From assembly GCF_010500615.1 (NCBI RefSeq), contig NZ_JAAGNX010000001.1, forward strand, positions 1,397,500 to 1,461,499: DNA of 64,000 nucleotides, read 5' to 3'. The position numbers and the translations under genes were made by a program. Positions 36,066 to 45,110 of the stretch are shown here, piece after piece (position 1 is the stretch's first letter; each line of letters opens with the position of its first letter). A model generated the notes under the pieces. The model was not told the DNA's origin. It saw only the letters and a program-made list of their open reading frames with translations, and ran no database searches. The DNA comes from Oceanipulchritudo coccoides (GTDB lineage Bacteria > Verrucomicrobiota > Verrucomicrobiia > Opitutales > Oceanipulchritudinaceae).

Positions 36066-39000
36066 ATGCGTCTAAATTCATGGAAATTCCCCCTTATTGG
36101 AGGAGCTCTCACTATGGCTGCTGCGGCCATTTTCATATCTGGTCATTCCCGGCTTCCTCAGAAGCAATTAATTGGGCCCCAATCCGCGGAAATTGCCAAT
36201 TTGGACACATCGGCCCGCGGGGGATCCGCCACACCTGAATCTGCTTCAGTTACTCAGGTTAGTCAGAAGGAAGCGATCGCCAACACGGCCTCCAATGCCA
36301 GACGGCTCCTCCCCGATATTCCCCAATCAACTTTCCGCCAGGGGCTTCTTGAACTCGACACAGTGGCACGCGCCAAGGCCCTCGGGCAATTCAACGACTT
36401 GGAAATCCCCATTCAGGACTCTTCATCTCTCCGCGTTGGATCCTGTGGAAGCCTCCATTACGCTTGCTCGGGCGTTCATCACTCAGATGCCTCAGAAAGT
36501 GTTTTCCTTGAGTTTACTCCCCAGCAATCAGAAGCCCTTGCCCTCACCGCAGAGGCCTCCGTGCCTGTGAGCCAACCACCTGTCTATCATTCAAAGCCAG
36601 GCGCCCCGTATGCCATCTATTTGGATTTCAATGGTGGCGTGATCTCCGGTACGCTGTGGAACTCGAATTACAACAGCGGTGCCGACTACGATACATATAT
36701 TTGGACCAAGGATAGTGACAGCACAACCTTCTCCGATGCTGAGCAGGCCATCATTCGCGAAATCTGGCAGCGCATTTCCGAAGATTACGCACCCTTCAAT
36801 GTCAATGTGACAACTGACCCGAGCTTTGATCCGGATGTGACAGGTGGTTCCAATTCGATCGGGTGGATCCTCTTCACCCGCGACGAGGATAAAAGCGGAA
36901 CAGCCATGCCCGCCAAAGGCGCAGGCGGCGTTGCCTGGTTGAATGTGTTCGGCAGTTCCCTCTATGCATCCAATTACTCCCCTGCCCTCGTGTATGCAGA
37001 CAACCTTGGACCCAACGTGGGGCACTTTATGGCGGAAGCCGGTTCCCACGAGATGGGTCATAATATGGGATTGGCCCATGATGGTTCGAGTACAGTTGAA
37101 TATTATGCCGGCCATGGGTCGGGTGAGACTGAGTGGGCCCCGATTATGGGGTCTTCATACTATGAGAATGTCACTACATGGAGCAAAGGTGATTATCTGA
37201 ACGCCAATAACACTCAGGATGACATCAATATCATTACGGGAAAAGTCGGAAGCGATCCTGACGTAGTCGGTGATACTCGAGCCAGTGCCACTCCGCTCAG
37301 CCTTGTCGGAAACTCCATCGAGGCACCTTCAACTGAGTTTTTTATCGGGGATGATTCAAATGAGGGAATTATCCAAACTCCCACCGACAAGGATTTCTTT
37401 TCCTTTGAGACAAGCGGCGGCCCTCTTTCCATTACAGTGGATCCGTTCATCTCCGAAGTAACCCAATATGCCCGCGGTAATAACTTAGACCTAAAACTGA
37501 CTCTATTCGACAGCGCCGGCAATACAGTCGCGGTGGCCGATCCGACAGCGGAAGTCGCAGCCTCGCTGAACCTCAGTGTAACTCAAGGGGCTTATACGAT
37601 TTCCATTGAAGGAACAGGTTCAGGAAATCCCCTCGGCGATCCACCTTCTGGATATACCAGTTATGGCAGTCTCGGGATGTATTTTATTTCTGGAACGATT
37701 CCGCAGGACTTGTCTGTCGCCTCCCCTGCCCTTGGCGCTACCTGGCAACCCGGTCTTCTTTATGAAATCATTTGGGGCGGGACGGTCGCCGGCCAATCGG
37801 TCGATCTGGATCTATACCGAAACGGTTCATTTGTGCAGAGTATTGTCTCAAATTTAGATGGTGCCAACAGTTCGACCTTGTGGACCGTCCCCTCCGGCCT
37901 GGAACAGGGTTCTGGCTATACTGTGCGGGTCAGTGTTGACGGAGTTACGGGAACGTCTGATTCGGGTATATTTGAAATCCGGGAAGTTCTTCCTGTTGTA
38001 GCGGGTCAGGCACCTTCTGCGAGTGACCTGCTTGAAGGTCCGCAGACCTCGGTGACAATTACCTTCAATGAGACAATGGACCCAGCCTCATTCACGATTA
38101 CCGACGACGTTGCCAGCTTTACGGGTCCCCAGGCAGTGGATTTGTCTTCGTCGATAACCGGATTTTCCTGGTCCGCCTCGAATACGGTTCTCACCATTTC
38201 CTTCAATGCTTTGGACACCACCGGATTTTATCGAATGGTCATGGGTCCTGAAATTCTCGATACAAATGGTAATCCGCTCGATCAGGACGGCGACCTTTTA
38301 CCAGGTGAAGCATTTGAAGACCAGTATGCCCTGATCTTTGAAATTACGGAAGAAATACCGGGCGGTATCTCAACCGTGTACACTGCGGACATGTCATCAA
38401 ATCCGGGCGCTTCCACCGATCCCGGTTGGGCTTGGGGAGTTCCCTCTCAAGGAGGCTTGGGTGGACCCAATTCAGCCTACACCGGAAATTCCGTTCTAGG
38501 TTACAATCTGTCCGGACAGTATGAACCGGGGATTGTACGTAAAGCCACATTGCCCGCTATTGCCACAACCGGCAAAACTCAGGTCCAGCTGCAATTCCGG
38601 CGCTGGCTCGGGGTCTCTCTAAAGGCGAACGGTTCGCCTAATTCACGGCATGCAGACTATGCCCGGGTTGAGTACTCGACGAATGGCACGTCATGGACAT
38701 CGATCTGGGAAAACAGCACGGAGATTGTCGATACGGGATGGGCCCTTCAAAGCTTCTCGTTGCCCGCCAGCGCGGAGAATCAGGAATCCCTCTTAATTCG
38801 CTTTGTCATCGAATCAGACGGGCAAAGCGAATCATTTGGTTGGAACATTGATGACATAGAAGTTCTGGTAAACACACCTTCGCAGACAGTTGCCCCGCCA
38901 CCTCCAGTTGTCATTTGTCATACTCCCAACGATGAATCAAGCGGGAGCCAATCAGCCCTCTTTTTTGAATACTCCCAACCGATGGATCCGGGTAGCTTCA

Positions 39001-39698
39001 GCCTTGGAGACATCTCACAATTTGACGGGCCAAACGGTTCAATCTCTTCGAGTGGTTTCGAATGGATCTCTTCAACCCTACTGCGCGTTGATTTTCCCGA
39101 GCAATCAGTGGATGGAAATTATTCAATGGTCCTCAATCCAACCGTTGCTGATACGTATGGTCAATTGGTCGATCAGGATCTGGACCTGACAGGTGGCGAA
39201 AGTATTGCCGACCAATATACAGCTTCCTTCTCGATCAATAACTCCCCAGGCTTGAGCCCGCCTGAATCGTGGCGTCTGACCTACTTCGAAACAACCCTCA
39301 ATGAGGGTGTGGCCTCTGATGAATTTGATTTTGACCGGGACGGCCTTGCCAACGTAATGGAACGGGCCTTCGGAACGCTCCCAACGGATGGCGGGAATGC
39401 CTACCGGCCCATTCAGTCTTCCACTGTTGTTGAGGATCTGGAATACCTCACCTTTCAATACCGCCGGCTTGCAGGAGGAATTGAATCCGGAGCAAGTGGA
39501 TATTCGGTCGACGATCTGGTCTATGTTGTGGAAACAAGCCAGACGCTGGGAGCATCATCATGGAGCCCAGTTGCTGGAACTGTGGAATCCAGAAATACGG
39601 TCAACGGCGTGGAAACGGTGACGATTCGTCTGAACAGTCCCATGACGCCGGGAGCCCGGAAATTCATCCGGCTGAATGTGACCTCGAACCAGGACTAG
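36066..39698 (+). CDS. Large secreted metzincin-type zinc metalloprotease
   Basis: This 1210-residue protein has a signal or signal-anchor (about 7-27). A propeptide region runs to about residue 180, and the catalytic domain covers about 185-400. Its zinc motif is HEMGHNMGLAHD (H328, H332, H338), i.e. HExxHxxGxxH of metzincins, in the reprolysin-like group; the Met-turn is probably WAPIMGSSYY. After it come a PPC-like domain (about 400-545: DKDFFSFETSGG, LDLKLTLFDSAGN), an N-terminal Ser-Thr-rich-type sandwich, and two Ig-like Big_5 modules (FNETMDPASF and FEYSQPMDPGSF) separated by a jelly-roll segment. The tail has DFDRDGLANVMERAFG and ends FIRLNV, as in the xylan-locus proteins. It likely digests extracellular protein. 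It is a single-gene unit. Confidence 0.88.
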   Translation: MRLNSWKFPLIGGALTMAAAAIFISGHSRLPQKQLIGPQSAEIANLDTSARGGSATPESASVTQVSQKEAIANTASNARRLLPDIPQSTFRQGLLELDTVARAKALGQFNDLEIPIQDSSSLRVGSCGSLHYACSGVHHSDASESVFLEFTPQQSEALALTAEASVPVSQPPVYHSKPGAPYAIYLDFNGGVISGTLWNSNYNSGADYDTYIWTKDSDSTTFSDAEQAIIREIWQRISEDYAPFNVNVTTDPSFDPDVTGGSNSIGWILFTRDEDKSGTAMPAKGAGGVAWLNVFGSSLYASNYSPALVYADNLGPNVGHFMAEAGSHEMGHNMGLAHDGSSTVEYYAGHGSGETEWAPIMGSSYYENVTTWSKGDYLNANNTQDDINIITGKVGSDPDVVGDTRASATPLSLVGNSIEAPSTEFFIGDDSNEGIIQTPTDKDFFSFETSGGPLSITVDPFISEVTQYARGNNLDLKLTLFDSAGNTVAVADPTAEVAASLNLSVTQGAYTISIEGTGSGNPLGDPPSGYTSYGSLGMYFISGTIPQDLSVASPALGATWQPGLLYEIIWGGTVAGQSVDLDLYRNGSFVQSIVSNLDGANSSTLWTVPSGLEQGSGYTVRVSVDGVTGTSDSGIFEIREVLPVVAGQAPSASDLLEGPQTSVTITFNETMDPASFTITDDVASFTGPQAVDLSSSITGFSWSASNTVLTISFNALDTTGFYRMVMGPEILDTNGNPLDQDGDLLPGEAFEDQYALIFEITEEIPGGISTVYTADMSSNPGASTDPGWAWGVPSQGGLGGPNSAYTGNSVLGYNLSGQYEPGIVRKATLPAIATTGKTQVQLQFRRWLGVSLKANGSPNSRHADYARVEYSTNGTSWTSIWENSTEIVDTGWALQSFSLPASAENQESLLIRFVIESDGQSESFGWNIDDIEVLVNTPSQTVAPPPPVVICHTPNDESSGSQSALFFEYSQPMDPGSFSLGDISQFDGPNGSISSSGFEWISSTLLRVDFPEQSVDGNYSMVLNPTVADTYGQLVDQDLDLTGGESIADQYTASFSINNSPGLSPPESWRLTYFETTLNEGVASDEFDFDRDGLANVMERAFGTLPTDGGNAYRPIQSSTVVEDLEYLTFQYRRLAGGIESGASGYSVDDLVYVVETSQTLGASSWSPVAGTVESRNTVNGVETVTIRLNSPMTPGARKFIRLNVTSNQD

Positions 39699-40030
39699 AA
39701 GAACCGGATCGTCTTTGATTGCATCCGCGCGTGTTCTTCGTCTGTACAAGGAGCATTCGTGGGGACATCCACATCCCCTTCACTGGGCTGGACCAGTCCG
39801 TTGGAAAGAAGATAGTTTTCAACTTCTTCACCACTGACATCGGCCAGCATCACCCCATCCACGACGACGCACGGTGACAAGGGCTGACCCGACTTCTGCA
39901 CCATTTCCGCGTAATTTTCCGCGTTGTTAATGATGTCCTTGTCGGTGTATTCGAGGTTGTACTTCTTGAGTATGGCGCGAACACCAGTACTCCATCCGCA
40001 GGTTGGTTTAAGGTAGGCAACTATTTCCAT
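39695..40030 (-). CDS. Glutaredoxin-like protein
   Basis: The ATG at 40030 gives 111 residues starting MEIVAYLKPTCGWSTGV. A longer reading would run into the upstream lgt gene and adds no conserved residues. The thioredoxin fold opens with the active-site motif TCGWS, a single-cysteine form (C-G-W-S in place of C-P-Y-C). The cis-Pro is in SPCVVVDG, and the VSGEEVENYL helix follows. Monothiol-type glutaredoxins handle glutathionylated proteins or Fe-S clusters, but a C-terminal Cys (NAPCTDE) makes the mechanism unclear. It is the third gene of the minus-strand run after the CorC-like and lgt genes, 11 bp past lgt. Confidence 0.8.
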   Translation of the reverse strand: MEIVAYLKPTCGWSTGVRAILKKYNLEYTDKDIINNAENYAEMVQKSGQPLSPCVVVDGVMLADVSGEEVENYLLSNGLVQPSEGDVDVPTNAPCTDEEHARMQSKTIRFF

Positions 40031-40041
40031 ATGTTGGAAGG

Positions 40042-40917
40042 TTATCCAATTTGGCCGTTTGTCAACTTTGAGCGGCGACTCCAGGCAATGAAGAAAATCC
40101 CGGCTATCAGGAGAAAGAGGGAATAAAAACTTCCTCGGTTGATTCCCATGATGAGCGCAGCATCTGGTTCCCGGAAGAGCTCTGCGATCCACCGCCCGAT
40201 GCTGTAAAAGACCAGAAACTCTCCAGTCAGGTGGCCGGGCCTTGAAGATGGAGAGCCCACCTTGGTCGGGTCTTCACGCCCCTTGACCATCCAGAACCGT
40301 GCCTGCATGTAGATAAACAGGAAGAGGCCTTCAAGGAGGGCCTCATAGAGTTGCGATGGGTGCCTCGGGGGGATCAGCTGCACTGGCAAGCCAACAGGAG
40401 CACTTGCCGGAAAGATAACCGCCCACGAGACGTCTGTGACCTTGCCCCATAGCTCACCATTGATGAAATTTGCGACCCGCCCAAAGAACAGTCCTGCCGC
40501 CGAGACCGAAGCAACCAAATCCCCAAGCATCAGCAGATGTAGCTTAAACTTCCGCGCAGTCAAAAGCGCAGCGACTGCTACTCCGGCAAATCCCCCGTGG
40601 CTGGCCATTCCCCCTTCCCAGACTTTGAAGAAAACCAGCGGATTGGCGATGAAGGTGGAAAACTCGTACAGGAGAAAATATCCCAACCGTCCGCCAATCA
40701 TCACCCCGAGGATCATTGTCATCCCCATGGATTCGAGCATCTGCGGGCTGAGCTGTGAGCGACCTTTCTTCCAGTACAAGCCAAGCAAGGCGAATGCGAC
40801 CAGAAATCCCGCCACATAGGCTAATCCGTACCAGCGTACGGCAAGGGTATCGGTAAACTGGATAATGACAGGATCGAGATCGTGGACCCAGTAGCTGACC
40901 TGACCGCTTTCCTCCAT
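40042..40917 (-). CDS. lgt: Prolipoprotein diacylglyceryl transferase
   Basis: This 291-residue inner-membrane protein has seven likely helices. Family motifs are present: VRWYGLAYVAGF, GGRLGYFLLYE, MASHGGFAG and GRVANFINGELWG with the essential Arg and Asn. Lgt transfers diacylglycerol from phosphatidylglycerol to the lipobox Cys of prolipoproteins, the first step of lipoprotein maturation. The length is usual. It starts 8 bp after the CNNM/CorC gene, which implies one transcript. Confidence 0.95.
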   Translation of the reverse strand: MEESGQVSYWVHDLDPVIIQFTDTLAVRWYGLAYVAGFLVAFALLGLYWKKGRSQLSPQMLESMGMTMILGVMIGGRLGYFLLYEFSTFIANPLVFFKVWEGGMASHGGFAGVAVAALLTARKFKLHLLMLGDLVASVSAAGLFFGRVANFINGELWGKVTDVSWAVIFPASAPVGLPVQLIPPRHPSQLYEALLEGLFLFIYMQARFWMVKGREDPTKVGSPSSRPGHLTGEFLVFYSIGRWIAELFREPDAALIMGINRGSFYSLFLLIAGIFFIAWSRRSKLTNGQIG

Positions 40918-40925
40918 CGCCTTGA

Positions 40926-41978
40926 TCAGTCTTCGCGTAAGTTCGGAGTGGCACTTGGCATCCGCTCAGCCCGCTTTTTAGCCAACTCGCGCATATCGAC
41001 TGCCATGTCGGATTCCTCGTAAATCTCATCGCCCAGCAAGTGCTCAACTACGTCTTCCATCGTAATAACACCGACGGTTGACCCGTATTCATCCACGACA
41101 ACCCCGATTTGCTGGTGTTTTTTCATGAATAACTGCAAGGCCTGCAGACCGGATGCGGTCTCTGGAATGAAAAGGGCATCCCCCTTCAGTTCCTCAAGCG
41201 TCATTTCCGCTTTACCTTCCCCGTTCGCCTCGAGGATATCACGACGCCGGACAATTCCAGCAATTTCATCTATCGTTTCCTTGTAAATGGGAATGCGTGC
41301 AAAGGGGATGTTTTTGAATTCATTGCAAACTTCCTCCACGGTCAGACTCTCCTTGAGGAAGGTTACGACAGTTCTCGGCGTCATGATCGATTCAACCGAC
41401 ACATCGTCCAAGCTGAGGGCGTTGGAAATCAGATCGCGCTCATCATCACTCAAGGCACCGCTCTGAGCGCTTCGCTCAGCCAAAAGCCGGATTTCCTCCT
41501 CCTGTTCCTCCTCCGTCGGCTGCCCCGTCGGCATGATCAGGGTCAGCATTTTCTTGGCCACATACGACAATGGGCTCATCGACCAGCGGATTACCAGGAT
41601 CGGGTAAACCAGATAGACTTGCAGGTTTTTACGATAGGCCACTCCAAGGTTTTTCGGGATAATTTCTGAAAAGAAGAGGATTCCGAGGACCATCCCACCT
41701 GAAAGAATGCCAAGGGAGGTGCTTTCCAATACCCGTGCCGCAAGGGCCCCGACAATCGTTGCGCCCGCCGTATTGGCGATGGTGTTCAAGGTCAGGATGG
41801 CGGAGCTGGTCTCATCAATGCCGACCTTGTACATTTCCAGTAACTGTCCTGCCTTGGGATGGGATTTTTTCAAACCCTCGATCTCGGCCATGGTCGTGCT
41901 GAGAATAAAAGCCTCCAAAAGCGAACAGATCGCGGAAACCCCGAGAGTGAGTAGGATTGCAATGACTAATCCGGTCAT
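40926..41978 (-). CDS. CNNM/CorC-type (HlyC/CorC family) membrane protein with CBS pair
   Basis: This 350-residue protein has an N-terminal CNNM (DUF21) domain with about four membrane helices (residues 1-170: LTLGVSAICSLLEAFILSTT, LNTIANTAGATIVGALAA, FFSEIIPKNLGVAYRKN). Two CBS domains follow (about 195-325: SIMTPRTVVTFL, IGVVVDEYGSTVGVITMEDVVEHLLGDE). Relatives bind ATP-Mg at the CBS pair and export or sense magnesium or cobalt. The CorC_HlyC C-terminal domain is lacking, since the protein ends about 25 residues after the second CBS. It is first in the operon with lgt and the glutaredoxin-like gene. Confidence 0.9.
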   Translation of the reverse strand: MTGLVIAILLTLGVSAICSLLEAFILSTTMAEIEGLKKSHPKAGQLLEMYKVGIDETSSAILTLNTIANTAGATIVGALAARVLESTSLGILSGGMVLGILFFSEIIPKNLGVAYRKNLQVYLVYPILVIRWSMSPLSYVAKKMLTLIMPTGQPTEEEQEEEIRLLAERSAQSGALSDDERDLISNALSLDDVSVESIMTPRTVVTFLKESLTVEEVCNEFKNIPFARIPIYKETIDEIAGIVRRRDILEANGEGKAEMTLEELKGDALFIPETASGLQALQLFMKKHQQIGVVVDEYGSTVGVITMEDVVEHLLGDEIYEESDMAVDMRELAKKRAERMPSATPNLRED

Positions 41979-42185
41979 GGAGCGACCCCCCTACTAGGTG
42001 TCTGGCAGCCGCTTAAAGTCATCCTGCCGCGTAAAATGCATCTATGATGCCGGCCCTGAGGGCATCTACTGTCAGGCTCCGTTTCTTCTGGTTCACATAC
42101 CTTCATTTATCAATAAACCTTATGATGTGGGCAAAAGAAGGCCGCAATGCAATTCATATTGCACCCGAATTGATGAATTCTTCTA

Positions 42186-43292
42186 ATGCTGGAAATGCAG
42201 GCTGACCCCATTCCAGTTCTCGACGCTTTTGCGACCAAGAAAAAGCCCATGTATCCGGTCGGACCGGGCCTGCGGGACTACCTTCGCCAGTACAGCCGGG
42301 AATTTGAATTACCGGTCTCCTATTCGAGGCTCCTTGAATGGGCTGAGTCGATGCCACTCTATGATGCTGATGGCGAAGATACCCTCTGGCAGACGGTTAT
42401 TTACCGCCCGGAAGTCTGGAGGCGACTGAACAAGCACCTGACTGCGATTTACGCCCTTTTGAAAACGGAGGGCGACACCTCCTTCGTCGATCACCTCTAT
42501 GTGGACCGAGTGGATTACTGCACCTTCGGCAACAGCAATCCTTTCCGGATCCGTGTCGTCAATTCCTACAACGAGAATCAGGATTACTATTATATCAAGA
42601 AGTCGGATGCGTCGCGGATCTATGGACTTGAGCTGGAACACCTGTTGTCGCCCAACCGGATGCACTACTTCATTGCTGAGGATATTCTTGTCGAGGAACA
42701 CGTTGTGGGCATTCCGGGAGATGTCTTTATCGAGACATGGCTGGATGATCCGCACTTGAACAATATTCGCCTCGCCAAGGAACTTGTTAAATTCAACGAG
42801 CGTTGCTTTCTGCGCCTTCTCGGGGATATGCGGGCCTACAATTTCGTAGTCGAGGTAACCCCGGACTTCGAGGATGTGCAGGTCAAGATTCGCCCAATGG
42901 ATTTTGACCAGCAAAGCTACAGCGGACGGCTCAAGTTTTATCTGCCACAATTTTTCAAGGACAATAACAAGTTGGTGGAATTCTGTGTCCAGCAATTGAA
43001 TCCGCAGACCGCCAGGCAATACCAGAAGGAAGAGCAATCGGTCATTTTCCGGCGTATCCAGCTTGCCGAAACGCGTGTCAAGCGGTTGCTCCAGTGTATG
43101 TGCGAGGACCAGATTTCCTCCGATGAAAAAATCGACGAACTACGCCGTGGACTGGCCAAGCACCACAAGGACAAGCGCTTCCTCCGATGCACTCGCATGG
43201 GGCATCTTGTTCAAACTTCCCTCGATCTCATTGAGGAGCGAGTCCTGCGCTACCGCAAACAGGTTGAGACCCAGTTTGAGGACGATATCTAA
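42186..43292 (+). CDS. Conserved-looking protein of unknown function, possible kinase-like fold
   Basis: I do not recognise a named family for this 368-residue soluble protein; it has no signal or membrane segment. The order of motifs suggests a protein-kinase-like or aminoglycoside-phosphotransferase-like fold: YYYIKKSD (candidate nucleotide-binding Lys, residues 138-139), a Glu helix (GLELEHLL), a hinge-like VEEHVVGIPGDVF, then LLGDMRAYNF (G213-D214 ... N219, like a catalytic loop) and RPMDFDQQSYSG (D239-F240-D241, like the metal-binding DFG). The C-terminus is charged and helical. The next gene, 59 bp downstream on the same strand, is a lone receiver domain, so the pair may work in one signalling path. 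The kinase assignment is inference from motif order only. Confidence 0.7.
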   Translation: MLEMQADPIPVLDAFATKKKPMYPVGPGLRDYLRQYSREFELPVSYSRLLEWAESMPLYDADGEDTLWQTVIYRPEVWRRLNKHLTAIYALLKTEGDTSFVDHLYVDRVDYCTFGNSNPFRIRVVNSYNENQDYYYIKKSDASRIYGLELEHLLSPNRMHYFIAEDILVEEHVVGIPGDVFIETWLDDPHLNNIRLAKELVKFNERCFLRLLGDMRAYNFVVEVTPDFEDVQVKIRPMDFDQQSYSGRLKFYLPQFFKDNNKLVEFCVQQLNPQTARQYQKEEQSVIFRRIQLAETRVKRLLQCMCEDQISSDEKIDELRRGLAKHHKDKRFLRCTRMGHLVQTSLDLIEERVLRYRKQVETQFEDDI

Positions 43293-43351
43293 GGATTCCC
43301 CTCAATTGAGAATGGACATTATGCATGAGGTCTTCTAACTCATTTACTAAC

Positions 43352-43771
43352 ATGGCAGTGAAATTATTCCTAGTTGAGGACGAAGCCCTGGTCTGTGAAT
43401 TGCTCGCAGAGTTTCTGGGTGAGCTTGAAGAAATAGAATTTCTGGGTGATGCCCGGGACGGGGCGACCGCCATTGAAAAATGCCGCAAGCTACGACCGGA
43501 TTTAATTATTCTGGACCTGCGTATTCCGGAGGTCAGTGGACTCGATGTTTTGAAGGTGCTCCACATGGAATTACCAGAAACAAAAGTCATCATTTTCACG
43601 GGCTCATTGTCCGAGGAGATGTTGCGAACAACTTTGGAAAACGGGGCCATCGCGTATGTCGAAAAGGCATACGGTCTGGAAGAACTTCAGAAGGCAATTA
43701 CTTCCGCCATTGCGGGCAACCGGTATTTCAGTCCGAGCATCGCCCGCTTGATTGAAGACTACGACTTCTAG
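43352..43771 (+). CDS. Stand-alone response regulator receiver protein
   Basis: The ATG at 43352 gives 139 residues starting MAVKLFLVEDEALV; an in-frame ATG 27 bp upstream adds only polar residues. The receiver domain has the acidic pair in VEDEA, phosphoacceptor D55 in LIILDLRIPE, Thr in IIFTGSLS and Lys in AYVEKAYG. After the domain only a short tail (YFSPSIARLIEDYDF) remains, with no DNA-binding or output domain. Such single-domain regulators act by protein contact or in phosphorelays. No histidine kinase is encoded beside it. Its possible partner is the preceding unknown gene. It converges with the glutamate dehydrogenase gene, 2 bp apart. Confidence 0.92.
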   Translation: MAVKLFLVEDEALVCELLAEFLGELEEIEFLGDARDGATAIEKCRKLRPDLIILDLRIPEVSGLDVLKVLHMELPETKVIIFTGSLSEEMLRTTLENGAIAYVEKAYGLEELQKAITSAIAGNRYFSPSIARLIEDYDF

Positions 43772-43773
43772 GC

Positions 43774-45036
43774 CTAGGGAAAAATTCCCCTCAGCGCCTT
43801 GGCCCGGGCAACCCGCTCAATCCCCAGCGTCAGGGCGGCATTTCGGCGGCTAATTCCAAGGCGTTCCTTTTGCGTTTCCACGCTATGCCGGGCTTTGTCC
43901 AGAATATCAAAGAGCTTTCGAAGGACTTCGTCATGCTCCCAGAAAAGGCTTTGCAGGTCCTGTACCCACTCGAAATAGGAACAGATCACCCCGCCGCTGT
44001 TACAAAGAACATCTGGAATGACCTCGATGTCCCCGCGCTCATCCAAGACAGCGTCCGCGCTGACTGTCGTGGGCCCATTGGCGGCTTCAGCCAGGAAGCG
44101 GCACTTTAATTTGCGTGCCACCTTCACGGTTATGACACGCTCCAAAGCCGCAGGGACCAGCACTGTGCATTTCTGAAGGAGCAACTCGTCGTTGGTCAGC
44201 CGGTCACCTTCCATGTACCCTTCAAGGGTACCGTTTGCCTCGACATGCCGAAGCGCCTCATGCACATCAATCCCACCGGGATTAAATATCGCCCCTGAAA
44301 TATCGCTGATTCCAGTTATGCGGCAGCCGTACCCGAGCAGGCCCAAGGCGGCGTGGGATCCAACATTCCCGAATCCCTGGATATTCACCGTGGCTTGGTG
44401 GGGTCTCAGGCCATGTGACTCAAGGTACCGTTTGATCAAGTAGGCAACCCCGCGTCCCGTTGATTCAAGGCGGCCTTCCGAACCACCAATGTCAATTGGC
44501 TTGCCTGTGACGACAGCGGGAGTCGAGCAACCGACAATATTGGAATACGTATCCATCATCCAGGCCATTGTCTGCGGATCCGTTCCCATATCCGGGGCCA
44601 TAACATCAATATTGGGCCCGACAAAGGGCACCAACTCCTGCATGTAGCGCCGGGAAACCCGCTCCTTTTCCGCGAGGCTGAGCTGACGTGGATCGACGGC
44701 CACTCCACCCTTGGCCCCGCCATAAGGCAGGCCAACAAGGGCGCATTTCCAGCTCATCCACATTGCCAGGGCAGCCACTTCCCCGACCGTTACGGAAGGA
44801 TGGAAGCGCGTTCCGCCTTTGGTCGGCCCCTTGGAAAGATGGTGTTGGACCCGGTAGGCTTCAAATACCTCGACCCGGCCATCATCCATACGCACCGGCA
44901 TGGTCACTGCGATACAGCGCTTCGGGAACTTGGTCCGGTCCCGGTCATCCATTGGAAGATCGAGAATTTCCGCAGCGGCGTCAAATTGCCGGCATGCCAT
45001 GTTGAATACTTGTGAGTCAAAAATCCGGGATTGCAT
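43774..45036 (-). CDS. gdhA: Glu/Leu/Phe/Val-type amino acid dehydrogenase (glutamate dehydrogenase)
   Basis: This 420-residue protein matches the length of hexameric glutamate dehydrogenases of the ELFV family. It has KGPTKGGTRFHP, the catalytic Lys motif LPYGGAKGGV, APDMGTDPQTMAW, and a Rossmann glycine stretch VNIQGFGNVGSHAA. It catalyses reversible oxidative deamination of glutamate to 2-oxoglutarate, with NAD or NADP. Coenzyme choice cannot be read safely. The gene has its own short upstream gap after the HTH-PAS-GAF regulator gene on the same strand (74 bp), so co-transcription is possible. Confidence 0.93.
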   Translation of the reverse strand: MQSRIFDSQVFNMACRQFDAAAEILDLPMDDRDRTKFPKRCIAVTMPVRMDDGRVEVFEAYRVQHHLSKGPTKGGTRFHPSVTVGEVAALAMWMSWKCALVGLPYGGAKGGVAVDPRQLSLAEKERVSRRYMQELVPFVGPNIDVMAPDMGTDPQTMAWMMDTYSNIVGCSTPAVVTGKPIDIGGSEGRLESTGRGVAYLIKRYLESHGLRPHQATVNIQGFGNVGSHAALGLLGYGCRITGISDISGAIFNPGGIDVHEALRHVEANGTLEGYMEGDRLTNDELLLQKCTVLVPAALERVITVKVARKLKCRFLAEAANGPTTVSADAVLDERGDIEVIPDVLCNSGGVICSYFEWVQDLQSLFWEHDEVLRKLFDILDKARHSVETQKERLGISRRNAALTLGIERVARAKALRGIFP

Positions 45037-45110
45037 ACAGGGGTAATGGTTTAGCCGTAGTCTCCCTTAAATCGCCAAATTAGCAATTCAAGAATGCAAT
45101 CCCTGGGAGA

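Noticed and set aside
40031..40192. Longer start for the glutaredoxin-like gene
   Set aside because: It would overlap the end of lgt by 150 bp and adds residues that are out of keeping with the fold, while ATG 40030 gives a normal start.
41979..42185. Intergenic stretch with repeated GCATCTA and GGCCCTGAGGGC-like words
   Set aside because: The words are short and no hairpin with a T-run or known RNA pattern could be supported.
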